From Acanthochromis polyacanthus (Eukaryota > Chordata > Actinopteri > Pomacentridae), in the NCBI RefSeq assembly GCF_021347895.1, contig NC_067113.1, positions 44,803,474 to 44,867,473 of the forward strand: a stretch of 64,000 nt of DNA, given 5' to 3'. Positions 25,901 to 34,312 of this stretch are shown piece after piece; within the stretch, counting starts at the first letter, position 1; each line of letters begins with the position of its first letter. The notes beneath the pieces are model-generated. The model searched no databases and had not been told where the DNA came from. It worked only from the letters and a program-made list of their open reading frames with translations. Position numbers and translations under genes: made by a program.

Positions 25901-28900
25901 GATTCAATGGTTGGATAATGTTATCACAGTGACAGTGAAGATATCAAGCTGAAAATAATATTAATATCACATCTGCATACTTGTGCTACAACAGCAGCTG
26001 GCTTTGTTTTGTTTTTAAACCGCCGCCTTCATGTTTGTGGTTTTTCTAAGTTGCTTTGTTGTCGCTTCTCTTTGTAATTTGTAGACGAGTTTTACAAGAA
26101 TCTCCAGATAACATCACTGATGGACATGTTACTGAATATAAAGAGCTTCTTAATCAGCAGCAGGTCAAAGTAATAAATCTACAGGACAAGAGGAAACTTT
26201 GACAGGGCTGCAACGTGACTTTTAATTGAATTATGCTTTTATTTTCGTTTTGAAAAATGTTTTGTCATTGAATATTTTTCATCATAGTTTTTCTTAAAGT
26301 TCCTACTGACGAATAGAGTCAGACAACGCACGAAATCAACTGAATTACCAGGAACGAGGTTGAAAAGGTGGACTGACAGGAGGCACGGGGAAAAGAAAAC
26401 ACCTCGAAAAACTTGGGACGTGGCAACGACTGTGACAGCTAGGAATCTAATTGACTCATAATTGTAATTGGTTCATTTTCATTCATTCCATTTGCTTGCT
26501 GCTTATCTGGATTCAGGACATTTTAAATGATTAATTATTTTACTCAGAATTACTGTTGCTGGGAACAAAACTGCAGTGTAGATATTAATACAAATCCATG
26601 CAGTGAGTAAAGCATCCTACTGTGAAAAAAAGCCTTAAACTATATTCTAAGTGGTATTTAGCAGTCTGTGATTTGGTTTATACTCCTGTATGAGGTCTTA
26701 TTTATGCATTTAATAATTGCAGCAACCTGTACATGCAGACAAATGAGATGGTGCAACAGCGCTAATGGTTGCTGCTGAGGGGGTAATTAACTCCTGACCA
26801 CTGAACTAGTAAAAGCAGGTTGAACTATAGAGCTTGCTGGCAGGATGCTGCACTTATCTGACCTCGCTGTGTGTTACTACACATGACGCTTTACCATCCA
26901 TCAATCCATCCATTCTCTATACACCGCTTAATCCTCACTAGGGTCGCGGGGGGTGCTGGTGCCTTGATGCTTTACCAGTCTGACATATTAAATACTTCTT
27001 TTTATGGTTAATTTCCCACTGTTTATGCACAAAGCTCAGAGGTGCAGGTCTAGGAAATATTACGGGCCAAAAAAAAAAAAAGAGCTGCTGTTTGTGTTTT
27101 GTTTGTCTAGTTGTTGATTTCATACCATTTTGCATTGTTCCGTCTCCAAACTCAGTGACTTGGCACAGAGATCAACGGCACCAAACTATCTGGCCTTCCT
27201 CGCTCGTCTTGATTTTGTTGTAGTTTACATGCTTCTTTGTCATGAACAGAACAAACAAAGATCCTTGAAGATGAAACGATTATTCAAAGCAGCAGCCGGG
27301 TCCAAATGGTCTCCAACTTCAAAGTGAGAGAGAAGGGGATGTTTCGAGACTTTGAAGTGAGACGGTTCATGCGTCACTTCTCCGCAGGGATTAATCAAAT
27401 ATCTATACATCTATTTAAAATTCCGCTTTCCTTTTAGTCGGGGTAATTGACTGGACAGGTGAGGACTTTGTGCCTCGTTACAAGCTCACAAACATGTTCT
27501 CTTGGAAGTTTTCCCAACTTAGCCGGTCTTACTTAGCCCAGGTGTAGATCTCTGATACACAAACTAGCTTATAGAAAGTGATGAGGTTTATTTAAATCAA
27601 GTTAACATGAAGCAGTAGTTGTCATTGTTCACTGTGGAGGTTTTTATGGTGCAAATGCAAAAGAAGGAGAACTACAAGCTGAATTAGCTGGGTTAGCCAG
27701 CAACATTTTCATGTTAGCCTGTTTACCATCTTCAAAACAGTAGAAGGGACGTTGAAGTTTAACACATTTTTACAAGTAGTACTAAAAATCTAAGCTGAGT
27801 GCGAAAATCAGCATCAGAATAATAATGCTAACATGCTAATATTGAGCAAATTTGACATTTAACATGTTCACTATCTTAGTTTTTCATGTTAGCATGCTAC
27901 CTTTAGCTAATTACCCCTAAACTTACAGCTCACATGGATGAGAATGGAATTAAGTTGCAGGTATTTGACTGCAAATTGTTGAAAAAAGTTAGTCATTGAT
28001 TGAACCTTTAAAAATCCACCTGAGCTATTCATTGAAAGTGCTAACATGCTAATAGTAAGCAAATATAAGGTTTGTCAAGTTCACTATCACAGTTTAGCGT
28101 GTTAGCATGCTATCTTTCGCTAATTACTCCAAAATTTATAGTCACCGCAGATGAGAATGGCATTGACAGATATTTGTTTGCAAATTGTTGAAAAAAATGA
28201 TCGACAGCCATTGATTAAACCCTGAAAAATCCATCTGAGAAAATATGAGCTGTTTATTGAAAAGTTTTTCCCATGAAAATAATCCCCTCTTGCCTTAAAA
28301 TGTCTTAGATGTTGCTGTGTATCATTGAAGTCCCTGCCTCTGCCTGATATTTTCTCCAGGTTTCATCATCACAATTTGTTGATTATGAAGTTGCAGCCGC
28401 TGAATATTAAATTTGGAAAAGGAGCACTCGGCCTGAGCTTTCATTAGTTTTAGTATTTAAATCCCCAAAACGGGATGCAGTGCGGGATAAGTGACACATT
28501 TAAAGGCCCTTTCAGAGCCCCGATTAAACCTCTATTATCCCCTTGTTACCCCATATTTTCACATTTTTTTGTAGCTTTTGAACATTACACAATAACATGC
28601 AACACTTGGCCTAATTAAACCTTGTTTTTGCTGTAAACAAATGGGCAATTAACAAGGTGACAAACTACCAAAAGTGGTTTTGCATCCAGTGGTTGTAGGG
28701 ATGTTTCAGTCTGGACCAGAGTGGTGGATTGACCAGTCAGATTGGGTGACATTACCATCTTTAGAGCTACACATCCAGCCTAGAAAAAAAGCATGGGGTG
28801 GAATTGAGATACATCTGGGGAAACTAAATAAGTAATGATGCCCATGGGTCGAACCAAAATTTGTACCGACGAAGACTCATTTTTACTTCGGTAATCAGTT

Positions 28901-29780
28901 GTGACGCCTCATCTGTTTTCTGTCAAAGTGAAATATTGCTTTCATTTTTTATTCACATTAATCAGTCCTGATAAATGTTATTTTCAGAAGCATTTGGGAG
29001 GTAAACAGTGGAAAAAAAATTGTAAAATTTGCATCTTACGTGCTGCCTCTTACCAATAAGTAATGTGGAATATTACCTGTTCAGAAAACAGAATGAGCCA
29101 ATGCTGAATCTCATGGTTTGTTATATTTTGAGCAGTTATTACAGATACAAGTGCATAGAGAAGATGTGTGAAGTGGTATTAGTCGTCCTCCCATGTGAGA
29201 TTTGTCTCAATTATCACCACGTCTCCTCACTTTTTGTTTCTCTTTGTGCTTAGATTTGGACAACAGCGACGCCAACGAGAGACTGAAGTTCAGCGTACTT
29301 AAGAGACTCCCTCAGGTACTTTTCTATGTGTGTCCAAGCATTAAGTCCTAATGCCAGGTGAGGTGAACTCTTGAATGGTTTCGAACTCCAGAAAAGGCAC
29401 ATCGGGCTTCTAAGAGAGAATATTTGAAGTGCACAAACTCAGAGGTCAATTTCTATAAGGAGTGAAACAATGTGTGAGGCGATTCTAATCCATTCCGTTA
29501 GCGAGGGGCGAAGTGTTTTCTCGAATGGCTCTCTCTCCCCCCAAACTTCCCATTCTGGTCCAATTAAGAGTTTGAAGTTATTTTAGGTCTCATCTCCCTC
29601 AAGCCCCCCTCAAGCCAATCACAAAGCACTTGTGTAACCAGCTGGTGTGTATATCTTTGTGTGTGTGCTGGGGAAGGGGTTTGCGTCGATAGTCGTCTCC
29701 CGAGTCTGTGTGTGTTTATGTCCTTTCCCTTGTGTAACTTCCACGTGTTCCCTTGTGGGTGCAGTATATTTCTTTTGTAG

Positions 29781-29841
<61 letters not shown>

Positions 29842-32800
29842 CCGTCCGCACTGTGATCAGAGGAATGTCGAGTGTTTAGTGTCTCTGTTCTGTTTCCTGC
29901 CTGTCAGACTTTTGTTGGGTGAGTTTGGCAGGCAGCTGAGATTTAGCAGGTACAACGCACTCACCCGCTCCCATAGAGTTCAGAAACAGGGGATGTTCGG
30001 CCACTGTAGGAGATTTGTGCCAGCACTAAAGCCAAAAATCTTGCCATAACTTCCATTTTATATATATATATGTATATGTCCCCAACCCCCCCAGGAGATT
30101 CCATTAAAAAGCTTCATACTCATTTTATGCACTTCAGGGATCAGAGGGGCAGTTGTAGCAGCTCTTTTTTAAATTCATATGCTGATATTGTGAATGTTTA
30201 CTAAATGGAGACGTACTGTAGCTACCACTAAATGAAAACAGGTTGCACCACACAAATTACTCATGGAGATTAATTGCTTATTCACAAACACTGTAGCTGC
30301 CAGGTGTAAATGTATCCCACCTAACTGAATTAAATGACAGAGTTAGCACCAGCCTGCTAACATACAACCCGTTCAAAACAAGATGGAGTATGGTCATTAT
30401 GTCTGATCTGATGTTTGTTAAACACTAGGACAACAAAGCCAGAACCTCACATAGCAAGGTAAATCACCCAAAATGTCAACGGATTCTGTGATTTGATGAT
30501 TCTAAACTGTCACCTATCAAAAACTGCATTATTTCTAAGTTGACAAGATGAGTATTTCCTTGTATTATCAATCAAATACAATAGATAGACTGTGTTGAAT
30601 GTACGGACCCCAACATGAAACTGAAACAACACTGAGTAAACCTGTGATTTCCGCTTAACCTTAGTACATGAACAAGGTTAGAAAATGACCTGTGAACGCC
30701 AGAACTTTCTCATTTTTATACCTATGGGTCTATGTCTGCATCATGGCTCCATGTGGAAAAGAATCGTCAGACAAACTGAACAATCTGACTGCGAGACTTC
30801 ACCAAGATAGAAAATGACAAGAAGACCAGCAACCAACTGAAAAAAAAAATCAGTCGAAACACAGTTGCAGCAGTAATCAGCAGGTATTGAACGAGCCATG
30901 GTACCACTAATCAGAGCCACCATGGCTCCAATCCAACGGACAGTGCACTGAAAAACAGACAGCATTTAAAGAAAGAACCCTAGATGCTGTTTGGTACAAA
31001 ACTACAAGATTAAATAAAAGATATCGGAGGAGCCCTGAGGAATACTGGGAGGACATTCTTCAGTCGGATGGGGTCCAAAATGTTTGCCATTAACTTGTGA
31101 CAGTGACTACATAGTCCTGACAGTGAAGCATGGAGTTAGGAGTGTGATGATATGGGGCTATTTGAGTGCTAAATGTGCTGGGGAGATGATATTTACAAAT
31201 ATCACCATGAATGTCCGTAGATCCACCAAAATACTGGCGGACGAGGTGTCGAGAAGTTTGGTAGAAAAGGAATATTCTAGCATGATACTGATCCAAAGCA
31301 TGCTGTTAATAACTACACAACAGTTTCTATAGAAACAGGAAAGTGAAAACTATGACCTGGCCAACTAAGTTGCCTGACTTGACTCCTGTGGGGTATTTTA
31401 AAGAGAAATTTAGAGCAACACAACCCCTCCAGCTAAAAAAAACAGGTGAAAAATGGTCTTTGAAGTGTGTCAGACAATCCTTAAAGAAATTTGTGCTACG
31501 CTGTTTTGCATGCCAAGGAGGATCGGCTCTGTCATCAAAGATAAAGTTGGACATATGAAGTATTAGAAAAAAAATAAACAACCTCAATCTCAGTACTGAA
31601 AGGTGGACCAACTCTTGTTGCATCAAGCTGCTACTGTGGGGCTTATACTTTTAATATAGTAGATTCAACTATTATTGTTTTTATTTTACCGAGAAAATGC
31701 CTGTACTTTTCAATTTGAAAGTAGTGCCAATATTATAAGGTCATACAATTTTCAATTATTTGACATTTACAAAAACACAGATTCAGACTTCTTGAGTTTC
31801 ATACATCACAAACCCAAGGACCCAATCCTATCGGCTTTAATGGCTCATTATTCTCCTTCATGTACATACATGTATGGACAAATACTCCATCATAAGAACT
31901 TGCCATGAGTAGCCTCACAGTGTTTGAGCAGGTGAGCTGGTGTGCTACAGCTGCAGTGATGAGTGAAGGATTTAATAGATCTGCACATTCTAAAGGAAGT
32001 AATTGTAGAGCTGCATCTAAGCCGTTTAAAGGCAAAAGACAATTATTTTCATGGTACAACTTCCAAATATATAATTCTGATACATACAGATGAGTTTTTT
32101 TTGGAGTTCAATCAATGACTGGAGAGGCACTTTAACTTTGTCAGTTGCCGGTGCTGTATCCCATTTGGTTATTTTGTCTATAAATATCACAGCTGACGAG
32201 TTTGGAGGCTCAGGCCAAACACTCCTTTTTTCTTTTTTTTTTTTTTTTACAAATTCCCCCAGTTAATATTCAGCAGCTGCATGTTCATAAACACCAAACT
32301 GTGATGATGACATCTGGAGAAAATATCAGGCAAACGGTTTCAGCCCCTGATGATGATGCAGTGAAAAAATGTGTTAATCCCTACTTAGGTAGAATCCTTA
32401 CATAAGGCTGCTCGTGTTTGTCTCAACTTGTTTCTTCTTCACCTCTGAGGAAAATACAATCCTTTAAGTGATTCAGCAGCTTTTTTATCAACGTCAGTAA
32501 AGCTGCCTTTTTTCTTTGTAAATCGCACCTGTAGAGAATTTGTTTTCTTAAAATATTCTCACTGTGTTGTGTATTTCACAAATCAGTAAAATAAGATTTC
32601 TCTGGAACTGCTTATTATCAGTCCACTCCTCAATAATAGTTTTGCGTTCCAGTTGGCAAAATAGAAAGGGACAGATGTTCACATGCTCCAGGGACTTTGT
32701 TTTTTAATATATATGTTGACAACATGAGCTACATGCCTGGAATGTAAACTCTGTTCTGTGTGTGTTTGTAGGATATGGAGCAGAGGATCTACCATATGTG

Positions 32801-34312
32801 GGATCATCCTGTCAGCTCGGCTTCAATCTCCAGAGATTATGTCAGGACTCTGCTGGAGAAACACAACAAAAAACAGGTATCACGGTCGAGTGCGTCACAC
32901 ATGTCAAAACACTTAGAGACAACAAACCGACAAAATGGGGAGGGATCGTACGGAAGAAAATATGAAGTTAAAGGTTCTGCATTGAAACATTTAGTCATCA
33001 AACACGAACTTGATATTAATATTTCAAGTAAGGAGAGAAGTCAACAGCCATGCTAGCAGCTATGTGAGGCAGTATTCAGTCTCAGTGGTGTCTTGAGCTA
33101 AATGCTAATGTCAGTTAGCAAACATGCTCAGAATGACAATGCGGTAAATTTTAGTATGTGTTTTCGGCTCACCCAGGCAATTTCATGTTTTCCATGAAAA
33201 CTCGCACTTTTATTCATGTGTTAACAAGGGTTTTCTAATCATCAATTAGTCTTTCAACACCATTAGCTAACACAATGTAGCATTAGAACACAGGAGTGAT
33301 GGTTGCTGGAAATGTTCCTCTGTACCCCTATGGAGATGTTCCATTAAAAATCAGCCATTTCCAGCTAGAATAGTCATTTACCACATTAACAATGTCTACG
33401 TAGACTGGATTTCCGATTCATTTAATGTTATATTTTTTAAAAAAACTGCTTTTATTTCAAAAATAACGACATTTTTAAGTGACCGCAAACTGTTAAATGG
33501 TAGTGTATAATATTTAGCATGTTGAGGTTTTTTTTCGTTGTTCTGCTATATGGGGAAAAACACTCTAGCTTGTTTGTATTCTTTTAAACCAATCACAGTT
33601 GCACTGGGTGGAGTTAAGCCCGTGATGCAGCAGTGGTGTCCTCTCAGTCAACTGTGAAGAAGACTTTGAAAACGGTAACATGAAAATAGTGGAGTGAGAA
33701 GTGAAAGCCAGTGACAGACTTAAACCCACAACCTGCAGTAAATGCCCACGGTTCTCAGAGAGGCTGTGACATTTTGTGCCCGACTGATCCAAATCTCGAA
33801 GTCAAACTGCTGCCAACTTAATCTGTAAGAAGAGTTAATGTGACTAGTTTCTGGATTTGCTGCAGATTTGTCTTGACTGTGTGAATCCTCAAAAAAAACC
33901 TCGCAGAATCCACAACTGTGTTTTTGTTTTTTTACTTCCTCCTCAGGGATTTACATTCACCGGCAGAGACAAGCCCGGCTTCAGACCTGAGTTTCTGCCT
34001 CTTACCTACCTGGCAAAAATACTCTCTGATATAGAGGAACAAGGTAAAGAAAGTGTGTGTGTGTGCATCCTGGTTTTAGATATCGAGGCCTTTGGAGGAT
34101 TAAGACAGAATGTGTGTGTTTACGTGCTCGCTTGGTCAAAATGCAGCATCATGAGGGAGCGAGGGAGGAAACGTGTGCGGCTGTGTTTTAAGAAGTTTTG
34201 TCTCTGAACAGCTCTGAACCCGTTCGAGGAGCAGGAGAACGTGGACGCCAAGTTTGTGGAGGAGACGGCTCTGAAACAGACGCTGATACTGCTGGGCTTC
34301 GAGAAAAAATGA
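1881..34312 (+). CDS. gsap: Gamma-secretase activating protein, C-terminal half (15 exons)
   Basis: Spliced coding region; the 5' exons lie left of the window. Exons: 1881-1950, 2637-2716, 2884-2964, 3390-3521, 3766-3821, 6953-6984, 11283-11344, 16114-16209, 21968-22038, 22172-22266, 22932-23051, 29254-29315, 32772-32876, 33947-34043 and 34212-34312 (stop TGA 34310-34312). The phases join without a break into 419 residues. Against my recollection of human GSAP (about 854 residues) it aligns along its whole length: QEFI-ASSY, LQEED-like PLFQEED, LPLPPG, LRL/SRLM-DLDN, LKFS, WDHP and a C-terminus like NVDA-FVEE-ALK-LLG. In mammals the C-terminal 16-kDa fragment of this protein binds gamma-secretase and the APP C-terminal fragment and modulates amyloid-beta production. 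No membrane segment or signal peptide appears in this half. All introns have GT-AG ends. The protein identity is firm; function in fish is inferred from the mammalian orthologue. Confidence 0.95.
1951..2636 (+). other. gsap intron, nothing recognised
   Basis: AT-rich intron sequence; no repeat family or conserved element seen. Confidence 0.6.
2637..2716 (+). CDS. gsap: gsap exon b
   Basis: It starts ASSYRIGYEKSLGLDKVLPY and ends in phase 0 at a gtacca donor. Two AG acceptors lie 14 bases apart (before 2637 and before 2651). Only the upstream one keeps the frame and the conserved ASSY motif. Confidence 0.9.
2884..2964 (+). CDS. gsap: gsap exon c
   Basis: 27 codons, phase 0 at both ends; includes VPGVFCVTELHIE. 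This matches the IPGI-VTE-I stretch of human GSAP. Acceptor is ttctag, donor gtaaca. Confidence 0.9.
2965..3389 (+). other. gsap intron, nothing recognised
   Basis: T-rich intron with a short TATATATA run near 3290 and a T-rich tract before the acceptor. No element seen. Confidence 0.6.
3390..3521 (+). CDS. gsap: gsap exon d
   Basis: 44 codons, phase 0 at both ends. Contains FWSELQWNTERTKYL and HIQADWDKLVAE, which correspond to the YWEKL...REWHNLI region of the human protein. Acceptor gcgcag, donor gtacgt. Confidence 0.92.
3766..3821 (+). CDS. gsap: gsap exon e
   Basis: 56 bases encoding RFEKRPSSHMNHMEENTK plus two bases of the next codon. The donor is gtaggt at 3822. The next GT four bases downstream would read through an in-frame TAG, so 3821 is the only productive end. 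Confidence 0.85.
3822..6952 (+). other. gsap intron with LINE remnant
   Basis: 3.1-kb intron. The middle is a decayed LINE 3' region (about 4850-6145). The outer parts show nothing I can name. Confidence 0.6.
4850..6145 (+). mobile_element. Decayed L2/Rex1-type LINE, 3' end
   Basis: Broken reverse-transcriptase C-terminal peptides occur, such as LCLIQNAAA (about 4958) and HKALKHFVPQHLPDLLTKYE (about 5558-5617). They are followed by the typical fish LINE 3' UTR (AGGCAGATGGCTGCCCCCTT near 5931) and a TATAAATGAAACTGGACTG tail near 6120. A segment of about 0.45 kb (roughly 5040-5490) interrupts the match. Stops and frameshifts make it a fossil. Confidence 0.65.
6953..6984 (+). CDS. gsap: gsap micro-exon f (32 nt)
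   Basis: A 32-base exon between a ttgtag acceptor and a strong gtaagt donor. It reads KVLSMVDTWSL once joined to its neighbours and corresponds to the KVISNL-A region of human GSAP. Both flanking introns are over 3 kb. Confidence 0.88.
7660..8100 (+). repeat. Dispersed repeat family A, copy 2
   Basis: ATATAGGGTCCTGCACCTCT near 7721 and GCCTGCAGTTCAGCTGAAAA near 8008 follow copy 1 in order and spacing. It is in direct orientation to copy 1 and inverted to copy 3. Confidence 0.65.
8655..8800 (+). repeat. GCTAACATG-type fish repeat fragment
   Basis: The text around TTAGCATTTAGCTCAAAGCA (8709-8728) and AGCCTCAGAGAGCT matches a very common teleost repeat. Related pieces lie at 27810-28260, 33040-33160 (inverted) and 56750-56900. 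Confidence 0.5.
9432..9960 (+). repeat. Dispersed repeat family B, copy 1
   Basis: Begins AAATTAAAGGTCCCATATTG and includes TCTTCAGGAAGAAGACTCTC and TTGTTGTCTGACTACAGAAA. The same motifs in the same order recur at 63486-63975. Non-coding; the class is not recognised. Confidence 0.65.
11283..11344 (+). CDS. gsap: gsap exon g
   Basis: It encodes (D)KKLVPLFQEEDHQQRALIGL and closes in phase 0 at a gtgaga donor. The PL-QEED-HQR-L-GL pattern is highly conserved with human GSAP. Confidence 0.93.
11961..12180 (-). mobile_element. L2/Rex1-type LINE 3' tail, antisense
   Basis: Starts with an ATTCAATTCAATTCAATTTT run, then TATATAGCGTC, AAGGAAAAACACCC and AAACCTCGAGCAGAACCCGG. This is the reverse complement of the fish LINE 3' UTR (box plus TATATAAAT-GAATTG tail). 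5'-truncated. Confidence 0.65.
12333..12665 (+). repeat. TCCATCCATCCATTATC fish repeat
   Basis: Starts CCATCCATCCATTATCTACA and continues with TAGGGTCACGGGGGGCTGCA, GGACTGTGGGAGGAAACCGG and a CTAACCACCACCCACTGTGC end. This is a well-known teleost interspersed repeat. A short piece of the same family is at about 26888-26960. Confidence 0.7.
12855..13110 (+). mobile_element. Non-LTR reverse-transcriptase fragment
   Basis: Broken reading frames give KTKLMPLNPAS, ALDGSEIEKVDDFLYLGGYA and, after frameshifts, a WGALNSL...SP-KTT-KM-VFKASVES pattern. This is the C-terminal RT stretch with the FLYLG motif of LINE elements (Dong/R4 or similar). About 85 residues survive. Confidence 0.6.
14107..14252 (+). 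mobile_element. LINE-type 3'-end repeat fragment
   Basis: TCCATCCATCCATTTTCTAC, GGGGCAGCAGCCACATCTTC and ACATGCCCGAACACCTCACC follow the order of a common fish LINE 3' repeat. Family assignment is uncertain. Confidence 0.5.
14640..15030 (-). repeat. Dispersed repeat family A, copy 3 (inverted)
   Basis: Its reverse complement reads CACTGCAATATAAAGTCCTG near 14950 and GCCTGCAGTTCATCCTACAA near 14800. It also has AGTCACTAATGGCTTCAC, as in copy 1. Opposite orientation to copies 1 and 2. Confidence 0.65.
16114..16209 (+). CDS. gsap: gsap exon h
   Basis: 32 codons, phase 0 at both ends; TVDKLRDHLNRHLPRLGKKK and then IDSLVVNYVAKL. It matches the VSELKDH-LRHL...KKKIEQMV-DYISKL region. The donor gttggt is weak and is followed within 15 bases by a short GT run (16223-16240). 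A 17-base piece of this exon (16143-16159) recurs inverted in the downstream foldback. Confidence 0.93.
17101..17807. repeat. Long A/T-rich foldback (imperfect inverted repeat)
   Basis: The left arm begins GTGCCAAACTGCAAAAATAAATCT (first 20: GTGCCAAACTGCAAAAATAA); the right arm ends TTTATTTTTGTAATTTGGCG and is its reverse complement with changes. Further matched blocks: AAGTGGAAATATAAA with TTTATATTTCCACTT, and AAAAATGAATCC with GGATTCATTTTT. The left arm holds about three units of roughly 100 bases built on ATATAAAGAC-AA-AATAAAATAA. Turnover point is near 17590-17600. Foldback or MITE-like; no coding. Confidence 0.7.
17227..17252. repeat. Perfect 12-bp palindrome inside the foldback
   Basis: CAGACACCTGCC (17227-17238), GA, GGCAGGTGTCTG (17241-17252). 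It is GC-rich in AT-rich surroundings. The opposite arm has only about 12 A-rich bases at the matching place. Confidence 0.85.
20795..21185 (+). repeat. Degenerate T-rich simple repeat (TTATTG-like)
   Basis: Around 390 bases of variations on TTGTTATTG and TTTTTGTTATTG. The strand is extremely T/G-rich; any long open frame here is compositional. Confidence 0.75.
21968..22038 (+). CDS. gsap: gsap exon i
   Basis: 71 bases encoding LELIRHMLESAWLKYKLGPR then ALS plus two bases. Acceptor tttag, donor gtgagt. It corresponds to the LDLICHIVE...LHSWVL stretch. Confidence 0.92.
22172..22266 (+). CDS. gsap: gsap exon j
   Basis: 95 bases. Contains SEWSVFHFMFRILESTRGLC and LPLPP, matching AEFAVFHIMTRILEAT and LPLPPG of human GSAP. 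The preceding intron is only 133 bases. Donor gtacca. Confidence 0.93.
22267..22931 (+). other. gsap intron, nothing recognised
   Basis: T-rich runs near 22685 and 22840 and a pyrimidine tract before the acceptor. No repeat family recognised. Confidence 0.6.
22932..23051 (+). CDS. gsap: gsap exon k
   Basis: 120 bases encoding GYHTLFAVFAVRCLPHHTFL, QYIDHGFLQLTETFVSRLMT. Aligns with FHTL...CLPLH...CIDSG-L-LTET-V-RLM. The polypyrimidine tract before the acceptor is strong. Confidence 0.93.
23187..23432. mobile_element. MITE-like element with CGAATATC-type ends
   Basis: The right end GATATTCGGGTCCAGCCCTA (23411-23430) is roughly the inverse of the left end TGGGACTGGCCC...GGATATTC. The inside is rich in ATATTCG motifs. 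Such GGGCTGG...CGAATAT elements are common in fish. No clear target duplication. Confidence 0.55.
24198..24252. repeat. LINE-tail type fragment (TTTATTGGCCAA)
   Basis: CAGAATCCGCTTTATTGGCC followed by GAGAAATTTAACTCTG resembles the frequent fish repeat end CAGAATCAGCTTTATTGGCC. Short fragment. Confidence 0.45.
27810..28260. repeat. Two tandem ~217-bp units of GCTAACATG repeat
   Basis: The first unit starts ATGCTAACATGCTAATATTG (about 27825), the second GTGCTAACATGCTAATAGTA (about 28041). Both continue with a TTCACTATC, GTTAGCATGCTA, GATGAGAATGG and CAAATTGTTGAAAAAA series. A local duplication of a dispersed repeat. Confidence 0.7.
29254..29315 (+). CDS. gsap: gsap exon l, start of the 16-kDa fragment region
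   Basis: Encodes DLDNSDANERLKFSVLKRLP and Q. The conserved DLDN marks where the mammalian 16-kDa C-terminal fragment begins, within a few residues. Here the sequence reads DNSD-A, a DxxD motif. From this exon to the stop is 121 codons, close to the human fragment length. Confidence 0.92.
29780..29840 (+). repeat. (GT)n microsatellite, about 30 units
   Basis: Uninterrupted GT from just after TTTTGTAGCT to GTTCCGTCC. Confidence 0.95.
30700..31660 (+). mobile_element. Decayed Tc1-like transposon
   Basis: The segment 31127-31188 reads VKHGVRSVMIWGYLSAKCAG, matching the Tc1 VKHGGGSVMVWGCFSA block. Upstream, TCAGTCGGATGG-GTCCAAA (31059-31081) is the degenerate SDE motif region. Stops and frameshifts throughout. 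Ends are not identifiable. Confidence 0.7.
32772..32876 (+). CDS. gsap: gsap exon m
   Basis: 35 codons, phase 0 at both ends. Starts DMEQRIYHMWDHPVSSASIS and continues RDYVRTLLEKHNKKQ. The WDHP-SS-IS motif is conserved with human GSAP. Confidence 0.94.
32877..33946 (+). other. gsap intron, GCTAACATG repeat piece only
   Basis: Contains an inverted fragment of the GCTAACATG family at about 33040-33160 (TGAGCTAAATGCTAATGTCA). Otherwise nothing recognised. Confidence 0.55.
33947..34043 (+). CDS. gsap: gsap exon n
   Basis: 97 bases. Encodes GFTFTGRDKPGFRPEFLPLT and YLAKILSDIEEQ. The EFLPL-Y---IL-DIE pattern matches human GSAP. Acceptor ctcag, donor gtaaag. Confidence 0.94.
34212..34312 (+). CDS. 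gsap: gsap last coding exon
   Basis: Encodes (A)LNPFEEQENVDAKFVEETAL, then KQTLILLGFEKK and TGA. It aligns with YPFE--DNVDAEFVEEAALK-T--LLG at the human C-terminus; fish has four or so extra residues at the end. Confidence 0.95.

Larger units (their letters stand above)
23052..29253 (+). other. gsap intron, largest in window for this gene
   Basis: 6.2 kb. Holds a MITE-like element (23187-23432), a LINE-tail piece (24198-24252), a TCCATCC piece (26888-26960) and the GCTAACATG duplication (27810-28260). The rest shows nothing I can name. Confidence 0.6.
29316..32771 (+). other. gsap intron with microsatellite and Tc1 remnant
   Basis: 3.5 kb. Holds the GT microsatellite (29780-29840) and the Tc1 fossil (about 30700-31660). 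A T-run lies at about 32221-32239. Nothing else is seen. Confidence 0.6.

Noticed and set aside
29564..29856. Frames with HTHTHT or VCVCVC runs (also 58555-58849 and 60720-61069)
   Set aside because: Microsatellite translations.
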